The position numbers and the translations under genes are program-made. DNA of 10,387 bases from Helicobacteraceae bacterium (lineage in GTDB: Bacteria; Campylobacterota; Campylobacteria; Campylobacterales; Sulfurimonadaceae), in NCBI GenBank assembly GCA_030596305.1, contig JAUVKK010000011.1, positions 1 through 10,387 on the forward strand, in the 5' to 3' direction. Shown here piece by piece: positions 1 through 7,341 of the stretch. Below the pieces are notes generated by a model, which did no database searches, was not told the DNA's origin, and worked only from the letters and a program-made list of their open reading frames with translations. How positions within the stretch are numbered: the first letter of the stretch is position 1; the number at the start of each line of letters is the position of its first letter.

Positions 1-130
1 AAGTCACATCTGAAAAGAAGTTTTTAAACGTTGAGCTTAACAGTTCATTTGCTACTTTTTCATCTTCAACAACCATTGCTGTCAATTTTTTTGTCTGTTC
101 TGTAAGTTGAACTAAATCTACATTTGCCAT
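1..130 (-). CDS. Response regulator receiver-domain protein, N-terminal fragment
   Basis: Only the first 43 codons are inside the window; the gene runs off the left edge. The visible protein begins MANVDLVQLTEQ and continues into LTAMVVEDEKVANELLSSTF. The hydrophobic strand followed by Glu22-Asp23 is the usual first beta-strand and acidic pair of a CheY-like receiver domain, which binds Mg2+ near the phosphoacceptor Asp. The phosphoacceptor itself and any output domain lie outside the window, so the output cannot be named. An AGAGAG ribosome-binding site (134-139) precedes the ATG. It lies downstream of the gltA terminator and has its own promoter-like sequence, so it is probably transcribed separately. 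Receiver identity is likely but rests on a short stretch. Confidence 0.7.
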   Translation of the reverse strand, partial: MANVDLVQLTEQTKKLTAMVVEDEKVANELLSSTFKNFFSDVT

Positions 131-147
131 AATATCTCTCTGTCGTC

Positions 148-163
148 TGTTAGTTTCCTAACA
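148..163 (-). other. Leader stem-loop with GAAA tetraloop
   Basis: Read on the minus strand this is TGTTAG-GAAA-CTAACA, a perfect 6-bp stem closed by a GNRA-type tetraloop. It lies 17 bases upstream of the start codon of the receiver-domain gene and just before its ribosome-binding site. It would be in the 5' leader if the promoter at 182-187 is real. It may affect mRNA stability or translation; no known riboswitch is recognised. Confidence 0.35.
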
Positions 164-181
164 ATGTTTTTTAATGTTCTA

Positions 182-187
182 ATTATA
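182..187 (-). promoter_or_regulatory. Candidate -10 box for the receiver-domain gene
   Basis: The minus strand reads TATAAT, a perfect consensus -10 hexamer, about 50 bases upstream of the start codon at 130. The upstream sequence is very A/T-rich with no good -35 match, which is common for promoters of Campylobacterota. The rest of the gap between this gene and the gltA operon (188-357) shows no gene. Confidence 0.4.
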
Positions 188-357
188 AAATGTTAATGTT
201 ATTTTTAACTTAATGATCTTTATTTTATTTTGTGAATTAATTAATTGTTAAAATAAATTGCCGGAAATGGCTGTATTTGCGCTGTCATGGGGATTTGAAT
301 TTTTAATATAAATTAACGTGTTATAAAAAATGATAATAACATCGTCATGCGATAGAG

Positions 358-395
358 AAAAAAATACGAAAAGTAAATGAATTTATTTACTTTTC
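358..395 (-). terminator. Rho-independent terminator of the gltA operon
   Basis: Bases 368-378 (GAAAAGTAAAT) are the exact reverse complement of 385-395, with a 6-base loop between them. On the minus strand the hairpin is followed by a run of seven T (364-358). It starts four bases after the stop codon of the 70-residue gene at 400. The stem is poor in G/C, but the arrangement is that of an intrinsic terminator. Confidence 0.7.
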
Positions 396-399
396 TACT

Positions 400-612
400 C
401 TAATCATACTTCTTAAACTGCTCTAACCACTCAATGCTGTCTTCATTTACTGTCTCTTTTTGACGTAGAAGGGAGCCGATAATGCTTTTAAGTGTCTCTT
501 CATCCATAAACTCTAAGAGAGCAGGGTTGATCTCTGTTGAGGGGATATTATCATCGTAACTGTTGAGCAGTGTCTCAATATCGTGTATCAATTCTGTTTT
601 ACTACTGTTCAT
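400..612 (-). CDS. Small hypothetical protein coupled to citrate synthase
   Basis: A 70-residue acidic, probably all-helical soluble protein with no signal peptide, membrane segment, cysteine cluster or recognisable domain. It is rich in Glu/Asp (for example FMDEETLKSI) and ends SIEWLEQFKKYD. Its ATG begins on the base immediately after the gltA TAG stop, so translation is probably coupled to gltA, and the shared terminator follows directly. This supports it being a real gene, but its function is not recognised. A link to citrate synthase is only suggested by position. Confidence 0.65.
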   Translation of the reverse strand: MNSSKTELIHDIETLLNSYDDNIPSTEINPALLEFMDEETLKSIIGSLLRQKETVNEDSIEWLEQFKKYD

Positions 613-1881
613 CTATATTTGTTCCTCTGTCGGACCGGTGTAACGTTGACGAGGCCGAGCGATCTTCATCTCGTTGTCGTGTTTCAACTCCATCCATTGT
701 GTGATCCATCCTACCGTACGACCGATTACAAAGATATTTGTAAACATGTTTTTTGGAATTTTAAGTGCCGTTAGGATCAGACCCGAGTAGAAATCGATAT
801 TCGGATAAAGTTTTCTCTCTATAAAGTAGCTGTCACTCAAGGCAACCTCTTCGATCTTTCTGGCAATAGCAAGCAGATCACTATTAACACCAAGTTCAAC
901 TTCCAGCTCATCAAGCAGGGCTTTTAAAATACGCGCTCTGGGGTCGAAGTTTTTGTAAACACGGTGACCAAAACCCATCAGTTTAAAGTTATCTTCCGGA
1001 TCTTTGGCACGTTGAATAAAATCATCAACATTATCGATGGAGCCTATAAACTCCAACTGGGCGATAACAGACTCGTTAGCCCCACCATGAGCACGTCCCC
1101 AGAGAGCATTAATACCTGCAGAGATGGCCGCATAAGGATGAGCGCCTGTTGAAGCAACACCGCGAACCGTTGATGTTGACGCATTTTGTTCATGGTCGGC
1201 ATGCAGCGTAAAGATGGTGTCAAGAGCACGCACTTCGACCTCAGGGATCTCAAGGTCTTGTCCCGGATAAGCACGCATCATATAGAGAAAGTTCTCTGTA
1301 AAGGAGCGTTCAATATCAGGGTAGATAAAAGGTATACCCAAAGAGCGGCGATAAGAAAAAGCGGCCAGAGTAGGGATCTTGGCTATCAGTCTGCGTGACA
1401 TAACCTGATAGTCACAATCTTCATTCATATTAAGATGTTCAAAATGGAAAGCAGAGAGTGCGGCAACAGCCGAGGCCATCATAGCCATAGGGTGCGCCTG
1501 ATCAGGAAAGGCGTAAAAGAGGTTTTTAAGACCTTCATGAACAAACGAGCGTTTACGAATCTCAATATCAAAGGTAATAAGCTCATCTTGATGCGGCAGT
1601 CTGCTCTCTAGCAATAGAAAGCAGACATCAAGATAGCTCTTTTTATTGGCAAGGTCTTCTATAGTATAGCCGCGATAACGCAGTTCACCTTTTCCCCCAT
1701 CTATAAAGGTAATATCAGAACTGCAGCTGGCAGTCGACGTAAAACCAGGATCATATGTAAACATCCCTGTTTCTGCAAACAGTTTACGTATGTCAACAAC
1801 ATCCGGACCCTTTGTCGGACTCAATATCGGAAACTCGTAGCTTTTACCATCACGATTATCTGTCAAAGTAACTGTTGGCAT
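613..1881 (-). CDS. gltA: Citrate synthase, type II (hexameric bacterial type)
   Basis: Catalyses condensation of acetyl-CoA and oxaloacetate to citrate, the entry step of the oxidative TCA cycle, in the cytoplasm. With the chosen start the protein has 422 residues, the normal length for the Gram-negative type, and includes the small N-terminal domain (about 1-45). The three catalytic residues are visible in their family motifs: His265 in GRAHGGAN, His306 in GFGHRVYKN and Asp363 in NIDFYSG, each one number from the E. coli positions (264, 305, 362). The [10 protein letters not shown] segment is at 227-236. An in-frame ATG eight codons upstream (1905) is rejected because AAAGGAG sits five bases before the ATG at 1881 and no ribosome site precedes the other. 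It is the first gene of a two-gene unit with the 70-residue protein. Many relatives run the TCA cycle reductively, so the direction of carbon flow here cannot be told from this gene. Confidence 0.97.
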   Translation of the reverse strand: MPTVTLTDNRDGKSYEFPILSPTKGPDVVDIRKLFAETGMFTYDPGFTSTASCSSDITFIDGGKGELRYRGYTIEDLANKKSYLDVCFLLLESRLPHQDELITFDIEIRKRSFVHEGLKNLFYAFPDQAHPMAMMASAVAALSAFHFEHLNMNEDCDYQVMSRRLIAKIPTLAAFSYRRSLGIPFIYPDIERSFTENFLYMMRAYPGQDLEIPEVEVRALDTIFTLHADHEQNASTSTVRGVASTGAHPYAAISAGINALWGRAHGGANESVIAQLEFIGSIDNVDDFIQRAKDPEDNFKLMGFGHRVYKNFDPRARILKALLDELEVELGVNSDLLAIARKIEEVALSDSYFIERKLYPNIDFYSGLILTALKIPKNMFTNIFVIGRTVGWITQWMELKHDNEMKIARPRQRYTGPTEEQI

Positions 1882-1886
1882 CTTCA

Positions 1887-1893
1887 CTCCTTT
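1887..1893 (-). promoter_or_regulatory. Ribosome-binding site deciding the gltA start
   Basis: The minus strand reads AAAGGAG followed by TGAAG and then ATG at 1881. This near-perfect Shine-Dalgarno with five-base spacing places the protein start at MPTVTLTDN and makes the eight-residue upstream extension unlikely. Confidence 0.8.
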
Positions 1894-1916
1894 GTCACAT
1901 TTCATAATAATAAATT

Positions 1917-1945
1917 ATCATACTTAAATTAATAGCACTCTTAAA
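1917..1945 (-). promoter_or_regulatory. Candidate gltA promoter
   Basis: The minus strand shows a -10-like TATGAT (1922-1917) preceded by 17 bases and a weak -35-like TTTAAG (1945-1940). It would give a leader of about 30 bases before the gltA start. It lies in the divergent gltA/cytochrome intergenic region (1882-2137), which otherwise holds no gene. No clear promoter was identified for the cytochrome, although TATAAA at 2097-2102 is possible. Confidence 0.35.
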
Positions 1946-2124
1946 TCTAAGTAATACACTCAGGTATAAAGGGAATCAAAAACAAAGCTCTTTTCTGTAT
2001 TTTGCATCTGCTCTCTTCTATGTAGTCATCTCAACTAAGTTAAATTATTAATCTGTTTATAACGGGGTACAGGATAATTTGTATATAACATTTTTCTATA
2101 AATTTCAAATTTTTTGCCCTTAGG

Positions 2125-2132
2125 AAAGGAGG
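2125..2132 (+). promoter_or_regulatory. Ribosome-binding site deciding the cytochrome start
   Basis: AAAGGAGG is a complete Shine-Dalgarno five bases before ATG 2138 and eight before ATG 2141. It excludes the in-frame TTG at 2114, which lies upstream of the site and would place hydrophilic residues ahead of the lipoprotein signal peptide. Confidence 0.85.
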
Positions 2133-2137
2133 AATAT

Positions 2138-3793
2138 ATGATGAAGATTTTATACATGATAGTAGCAGTGTTTTTCCTAATAGGCTGCAGTGACAATGAT
2201 GATACGCAGGTTGAAAAAGAGACCGCAAAGACAGAATACACACTGTTGGCCTGGAATGATCTGGGTATGCACTGTTTCGACGGTACAGACTTTTCAGTTT
2301 TTTCGATCTTACCGCCTTACAACAACCTCAATGCGCATCTCATAAAAAGTGATGGTACAGAAGACAAACATATTACTGCAGATGTCACACTGACCTATGA
2401 ATCATTAAACTACAATGCACATATCAATACATCAAGTGCGGACAAGACCAATTTCTGGACTTACTTAACATCACTGTTTCCAGGTGCTACCAGTGTCGAC
2501 GATGTGGGTCTGACCGGCAACAGAACACCATCAACGGTACCACAGAACATGACATATAACGCCTTACACAATTGGTGGGAGGCAGAGGGAATACCTATTG
2601 TCAACTATGATGACAACTATCAGGTAAACTACTACCCGATGGTAAAAGTTATTGCAAAGGACAGTACTGGTGCCATATTGGCAACAGCTGATGTGGTTCT
2701 ACCTGTCAGTGATGAGATGGATTGCAGAAAATGTCATGCCAGCACGGCAGCCACTGATGATGCTAAACCTGCTGCTGGCTGGGAAAACCACATAGATGCA
2801 CTTAAAGATGATAAGTTCAACATCTTAAAACTTCATGACGAAAAACATACTATCAGTAGTAGTGACCTAGATGCATTATCAGCAAAAGGGTACGACTATA
2901 ATGCAACACTTTATGATACTGCCAAGGCTGGTACACCTGTCCTGTGTGCAGCCTGTCACAGTTCCAACGCACTCGGTACGGCAAGCGTAGGCGATGCCAA
3001 GTCGCTGACTGCCTCTTTACACGCCTTGCACGCGCAGGCTAAAGACCCGACATCAGGTCTGATCCTTGATGACGCCACAAACAGATCAGCCTGTTATAGT
3101 TGTCACCCAGGTGAGGCCACCTCCTGTCTGAGAGGTGCGATGGGTAAAGCTGTCAATGCCAATGGAGAGCAGACAATGCAGTGTCAAAGCTGTCATGGAA
3201 GTATGAGCAGTGTAGGGGATCAAAACAGAGTAGGTTGGCTTGATCAGCCAAACTGTCAAGTCTGCCACCAAGACACCAATCGGTATGAGTCTGCTCTGGT
3301 TAGCGGCACACTGAGAGAAGTTTTAGACAACAGATTTGCGACGACACCAAACACACCGACTATAGGAAAAAGCCTGTATCGATACAGCAGTGGCCACGGC
3401 GACCTTCAATGTTCTTCATGCCATGGTTCTACACATGCCATCTATCCAAGCAGTCATGCACAAGACAATATTCTCAGTGAAAAGGTACAAGGGCATAGCG
3501 GGACCATTGTAGAGTGTGCTTCATGCCATACAGCCACTCCAAGAACAAACGATGGCGGTCCACACGGCATGCATTCAGTAGACCAGTACTGGGTCGATGA
3601 GCATGAAGAGGTTGCAGAAAAGGGCTACACTCAATGTTCCGCATGCCATGGAAGTGACTACAGAGGCTCTTTTCTATCTAAGACATTCAATGACAGAGCA
3701 TTTAACATTGAAGAGAAGATCAAAACCTATATAAGAGGAGAGGCTGTAAGCTGTTACGACTGTCACAACGGTCCTGATGGTGAAGAGTATTAA
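2138..3793 (+). CDS. Nonaheme c-type cytochrome lipoprotein
   Basis: A 551-residue exported electron carrier. The N-terminus is a lipoprotein signal peptide with lipobox LIGC, giving lipidated Cys17 (Cys16 if the adjacent ATG at 2141 is used). Ser follows the Cys, which by the E. coli rule would send it to the outer membrane. Residues about 30-190 carry no haem motif and contain YTLLAWNDLGMHCFDGTDF, which I recognise as a recurring block in multihaem proteins but cannot name. Nine CXXCH haem-attachment motifs follow, starting at residues 196, 270, 319, 349, 373, 425, 460, 500 and 539. Two extra cysteines (46 and 330) are not in haem motifs. Such proteins typically move electrons between periplasm and outer membrane partners or act as terminal oxidoreductases; the substrate cannot be read from sequence. 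No porin or other cytochrome gene is adjacent, so it appears to be a single-gene unit divergent from gltA. Confidence 0.9.
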   Translation: MMKILYMIVAVFFLIGCSDNDDTQVEKETAKTEYTLLAWNDLGMHCFDGTDFSVFSILPPYNNLNAHLIKSDGTEDKHITADVTLTYESLNYNAHINTSSADKTNFWTYLTSLFPGATSVDDVGLTGNRTPSTVPQNMTYNALHNWWEAEGIPIVNYDDNYQVNYYPMVKVIAKDSTGAILATADVVLPVSDEMDCRKCHASTAATDDAKPAAGWENHIDALKDDKFNILKLHDEKHTISSSDLDALSAKGYDYNATLYDTAKAGTPVLCAACHSSNALGTASVGDAKSLTASLHALHAQAKDPTSGLILDDATNRSACYSCHPGEATSCLRGAMGKAVNANGEQTMQCQSCHGSMSSVGDQNRVGWLDQPNCQVCHQDTNRYESALVSGTLREVLDNRFATTPNTPTIGKSLYRYSSGHGDLQCSSCHGSTHAIYPSSHAQDNILSEKVQGHSGTIVECASCHTATPRTNDGGPHGMHSVDQYWVDEHEEVAEKGYTQCSACHGSDYRGSFLSKTFNDRAFNIEEKIKTYIRGEAVSCYDCHNGPDGEEY

Positions 3794-3802
3794 AAAGAGC
3801 CG

Positions 3803-3859
3803 TAAAACAATTGTTTTATGTTAATATACAACATAATTGTATAGCTGAATTTAAGATCT
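3803..3859 (+). promoter_or_regulatory. AT-rich palindromic element upstream of the SiaBC-type operon
   Basis: Two palindromes lie side by side: TAAAACAATTGTTTTA (3803-3818, perfect) and TATACAA-CATAA-TTGTATA (3825-3843, 7-bp arms). The segment 3811-3859 also resembles 9305-9352 upstream of the gene at 9432: 17 of the first 18 bases match and both end in AGATCT, with a one-base length difference. It begins nine bases after the cytochrome stop and ends 111 bases before the next start codon. It could be an operator/promoter for the operon, and its first palindrome could also act as a weak terminator for the cytochrome gene. The rest of the 177-base gap has a -10-like TATACA at 3932-3937 but no clear -35. 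Confidence 0.4.
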
Positions 3860-3970
3860 AAATCCATAAGCATAACTATAGAGCGCATTGATAAAAATAA
3901 GCACTTCAATTCATCTGCTAAAGTTAATTAATATACAAATAGAAACTGTTAATTTTAAAGGTACTTATAT

Positions 3971-6424
3971 ATGCGTAGTATAGTAGTCTTTTATCTCACT
4001 CTCTTATTTCCATACTTACTGTTTTCAAACACAATACATGATCTAAATCTTACGCAAGCAGAAAAAGCATTTATCACAGAAAAAAGAGCTATCACTTATG
4101 TGTATGATCCAGACTGGGCTCCTTTTGAATGGGAAAATGGTATTAATCAGCATGTTGGGATGATAGCTGACATCTTGAAATTAATAGAGCAGCGAAGCGG
4201 TTTGACTTTCCAGGCAGACCACTCCACCTCGTGGGTTGAGGCAATTGAGAAGCTAAGCAGCGGTACGGTTGACATGGCAAGTACTATGACTATGACTGAA
4301 AGCCGAAAACAATATTTAAATTTTACCCATAATACACTTTTTACTGTTCCTTACGTTTTTGTCAGTGTAAAGGGTGAAAACTATTCAAATGGTTTTAAGG
4401 CTTTAACAAATAAAAAATTAGCTGTTGTTAAAGATTATGCCATTGATGGAATCATTAAAAAGAACTACCCTGATTATAACTTTCTCACTGTGCATAACAT
4501 CCAAGATGGTTTTTTACAACTTTTAAATAGAGAGATAGATGTTTTTTTAATAAACCAAGCGACTGCCGAGTATGAGATAAATAAAAATGCTTACACACAG
4601 TTAGGTATTGCATATAAGACTGATCATCCACTCGACTTAAGAGTTGCAGTACTAAAAACATACCCTCCAGAAGCGCTTAGTATTATTGATAAAACGATTA
4701 AGACCATTACCAAAGAAGAGTTTCAGAAAATCTACAAAAAGTGGTTCTCCTTACAAGAGGAGAGTATGCAGGTACATAACATTGTTTTTACCAAAGAAGA
4801 GCGTCAATGGATGCTCAAACATAAAAACATCAACTTTACGGGCGATCCTAATTGGCTGCCGATAGAAGGTTTTACAAAAGAGGGTGAATACATCGGTATT
4901 ATTGCCGACCTTTTAGAGGTTGTCGAAAAAAGAACGCAGCTACACTTCAACAAGATCCCAACAGAGACATGGGAAGAGTCCCTATCTCTGCTGAAAAATG
5001 GCTCAGTCGACATGTTGACTGAGACAACAGACTCCACCTTGACTTCTGAACATCTTTTTACAGAACCTTTTTTACCCAACCCTATTGTTGTTATTATGCA
5101 AGAGGGAAGTCCCTATATAGATTCACTGCGTCAACTTAAGAGTAAAAGCATCGTTGTGATCAAAGACTATGGCTACGTTCAAAAGATCAAAGCAAAATAC
5201 CCAAACCACAATTTTCATGAAGTAGCCAATATTCAAGAAGGGCTCTCTTCTGTAGCAGAGGGCAAGTATGATGTCATGATAGCGACCATGGCCTTAGCGA
5301 CCTATAGCATTAGAACAATGCAGCTCAACTCCATACGTGTTGTGGGAAAGACCGACTTTAAAACAGAGATCGGGTTTGCGGTTTCACATGAGTATGCACC
5401 TCTGGTTGGTATCTTGAACAAAGCCATAGAGAGTATCGATGAGCAGACCAAACAAAAAATTCTGGACAAATGGGTCACACAGGACTATGTAGAAAAGATC
5501 GACTACACACTGATCTGGCAGATCACAGTTGTGGCATTGCTCATCATCTTAGGAACACTCTTTTGGAGTTGGCGCCTTAAAAAAGAGATCGCACGCCGTA
5601 TCATCTTGGAAAGGAAGCTCGCAGAGGCTAATAAGCAGATCACGGACTCCATAGAGTTCGCTTCTATCATTCAACAGGCCTTTGTCCCTGAACAAGAGGA
5701 GCTTAACAGCTATTTTGAAGAGGAGTTTGCTATCTGGCAACCTCGTGATATTGTCGGTGGTGACATCTACTTCTTTGACCAATTGACTAATAAGAATAGA
5801 GCTTTATTAATGGTGATCGACTGTACCGGCCACGGTGTTCCAGGTGCCTTTGTCACGATGTTAGTGAAAGCACTTTCACGTAACCTTATCTCCTATATCA
5901 ACCAAAATGAAGAAGAGGTCTCTCCAGCAAAGCTCTTGGCTGTTTTCAACCGCTCTTTGAAACACCTGCTCAAACAGCACGACAAAAGTTCACTCTCCAA
6001 TGCCGGCTTTGACGCTGCTATTATCTATATAGACAAAGAGACCTCTACACTGCGTTATGCAGGTGCCAACATACCGCTTTTCTACACCGATGATCAAAAG
6101 ATCAAAACCATTAAAGTCGATCGCCACTCCATAGGGTATAAAACCTCTGATCCAAACTTTATATTTACAGACCATCAACTCGAATTCAATGAGACCATGC
6201 AGTTTTATATCACCAGTGACGGCTATCTGGACCAAAATGGTGGAGAAAAAGGGTTCCCAATGGGTAAAAAACGCTTTATTAAACTCCTTGAAGAAAATAT
6301 AGGTCAGACTATGAAAGAGCAACAAAACACTCTGGAACATGCATTTGACACTTGGAGTGGCAATGAAGAACGCAATGATGACGTCACTGTTGTCGGATTT
6401 AGATGTAAGGGGGCAGAGAGATGA
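3971..6424 (+). CDS. Membrane sensor phosphatase: tandem SBP_bac_3 domains plus SpoIIE/PP2C
   Basis: An 817-residue sensor phosphatase, a functional counterpart of SiaA. Order of parts: N-terminal signal segment (about 1-20); first periplasmic solute-binding family 3 domain (about 40-260); second such domain (about 288-502); one membrane helix (about 513-533); a short helical linker; and a cytoplasmic SpoIIE/PP2C serine/threonine phosphatase (about 575-812). Likely metal-binding acidic residues of the phosphatase are present: Asp598 (GGD), Asp617 (DCTGHG), Asp750 (TSDG) and Asp803/804 (NDDVT). The tandem clamshell architecture resembles that of BvgS/EvgS-type sensor kinases, but the output is a phosphatase. 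The first clamshell keeps the TESR arginine (Arg112) that in this family often contacts a ligand carboxylate; the second does not. Inferred job: dephosphorylate the SiaC protein encoded downstream in response to a periplasmic small molecule. AAAGG about nine bases upstream supports the start. The stop overlaps the next gene by four bases (ATGA). Confidence 0.92.
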   Translation: MRSIVVFYLTLLFPYLLFSNTIHDLNLTQAEKAFITEKRAITYVYDPDWAPFEWENGINQHVGMIADILKLIEQRSGLTFQADHSTSWVEAIEKLSSGTVDMASTMTMTESRKQYLNFTHNTLFTVPYVFVSVKGENYSNGFKALTNKKLAVVKDYAIDGIIKKNYPDYNFLTVHNIQDGFLQLLNREIDVFLINQATAEYEINKNAYTQLGIAYKTDHPLDLRVAVLKTYPPEALSIIDKTIKTITKEEFQKIYKKWFSLQEESMQVHNIVFTKEERQWMLKHKNINFTGDPNWLPIEGFTKEGEYIGIIADLLEVVEKRTQLHFNKIPTETWEESLSLLKNGSVDMLTETTDSTLTSEHLFTEPFLPNPIVVIMQEGSPYIDSLRQLKSKSIVVIKDYGYVQKIKAKYPNHNFHEVANIQEGLSSVAEGKYDVMIATMALATYSIRTMQLNSIRVVGKTDFKTEIGFAVSHEYAPLVGILNKAIESIDEQTKQKILDKWVTQDYVEKIDYTLIWQITVVALLIILGTLFWSWRLKKEIARRIILERKLAEANKQITDSIEFASIIQQAFVPEQEELNSYFEEEFAIWQPRDIVGGDIYFFDQLTNKNRALLMVIDCTGHGVPGAFVTMLVKALSRNLISYINQNEEEVSPAKLLAVFNRSLKHLLKQHDKSSLSNAGFDAAIIYIDKETSTLRYAGANIPLFYTDDQKIKTIKVDRHSIGYKTSDPNFIFTDHQLEFNETMQFYITSDGYLDQNGGEKGFPMGKKRFIKLLEENIGQTMKEQQNTLEHAFDTWSGNEERNDDVTVVGFRCKGAER

Positions 6425-7341
6425 AAGACAATGACAGCAGACTTCTTGAACTGATGGAAGAGGCCATCACATCTGAGACAATGGATCCAGAGACCATCAA
6501 AGATATTCTCAAACAGGGTAAACGCCGTGTGAAACGCTTTGACACTATTGTAAAACAGGCGGACAAGCAGCTCTTAGAGCAAGTCTACCAACAAGAAAAA
6601 GAGTTCGACCTGCGTATGCAAAATGAGCGTATGATGGCACAGCAGGCAAAACATGCCGCCTTGGGAGAGATGATGGACGCTGTTGCCCACCAGTGGAAAC
6701 AGCCCCTCAATGCCATCACCATGTTAACCGACCTACTCATCATAGAACATCGTCAAGGCAGTGTAGACGAAGCCTATCTCAAAGAGTTCAAAAGTGATAT
6801 GTGGTCACAGGTCGACCATCTCTTGACAACACTCAGTGAATTTCGCTCCTTTTTCCGCCCAGACAAGGCCTCTGAGGTGATTAATATGCGTAAGACACTT
6901 GATGCTGTCCTTCTATTAGTCAAAGATGAGCTGATGAAAAACACCATCAATGTTACGTTAGATTGCGAAGACGATATAAGTGCCATGGTCATCAAAAATG
7001 AGTTTAAACATATTGTACTAAACATCTTGAACAATGCCAAAGATGCCTTTGTCGACAATAACATTGCAAAGCGTGAGATTACCATCAATGTCTTTGAAGA
7101 CCAAGAGAGTGTCATTTTAGAGATACAAGATAACGCCGGAGGTATCCCAGAACAGATCTTACCTGACATCTTCAAGGCCAATGTCACCTCTAAAGCAGAA
7201 GGAAAAGGGACTGGAATAGGGCTCTATATGAGTAAACAGATCGCAGACAAGATGTCTGCAGAGCTGCGTGCTAAAAACCACGATGAGGGAGCTCTATTTA
7301 CACTTCGTATTCCAAAGGTAGCTGAAAAGGAGCCAGAATGA
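6421..7341 (+). CDS. Soluble histidine kinase
   Basis: A 306-residue cytoplasmic kinase with no membrane segment and no recognised sensor domain. The N-terminal 75 residues are charged and helical and include RRVKRFDTIVKQADKQ, a segment similar to one in the HD-GYP protein of the same operon. The H-box LGEMMDAVAHQWKQPLNAI places the phosphoacceptor at His90. The ATPase domain shows an N-box (NILNNAKDAF, Asn205), G1 (DNAGGIP from Asp237) and G2 (GTGIGLYMSK). All catalytic motifs look intact. The HQW(R/K)QPLN type is abundant in Campylobacterota. Its start overlaps the phosphatase stop as ATGA, preceded by AAGGGGG, and its own stop overlaps siaB the same way, so it is translationally coupled within the operon. 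No response regulator gene is adjacent, so its phosphotransfer partner is unknown. Confidence 0.92.
   Translation: MKDNDSRLLELMEEAITSETMDPETIKDILKQGKRRVKRFDTIVKQADKQLLEQVYQQEKEFDLRMQNERMMAQQAKHAALGEMMDAVAHQWKQPLNAITMLTDLLIIEHRQGSVDEAYLKEFKSDMWSQVDHLLTTLSEFRSFFRPDKASEVINMRKTLDAVLLLVKDELMKNTINVTLDCEDDISAMVIKNEFKHIVLNILNNAKDAFVDNNIAKREITINVFEDQESVILEIQDNAGGIPEQILPDIFKANVTSKAEGKGTGIGLYMSKQIADKMSAELRAKNHDEGALFTLRIPKVAEKEPE

Noticed and set aside
319..344. Inverted TGTTAT/ATAACA in the gap between the gltA operon and the receiver-domain gene
   Set aside because: Six A/T-rich base pairs with a long loop are expected by chance in such sequence.
1882..1905. An eight-codon N-terminal extension of citrate synthase from ATG 1905
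   Set aside because: The strong AAAGGAG lies inside this extension, five bases before ATG 1881, and the shorter protein matches family length and active-site numbering.
2114..2137. A TTG start for the cytochrome, eight codons upstream
   Set aside because: It lies upstream of the AAAGGAGG ribosome site and would put charged residues before the lipoprotein signal peptide.
5990..6340. A 116-codon open frame on the minus strand within the phosphatase domain
   Set aside because: It is antisense to conserved SpoIIE motifs and has no recognisable product.
6774..7187. A 137-codon open frame on the minus strand within the histidine kinase gene
   Set aside because: It lies wholly opposite a well-supported kinase with intact motifs, and its translation shows no domain; it is a shadow frame.
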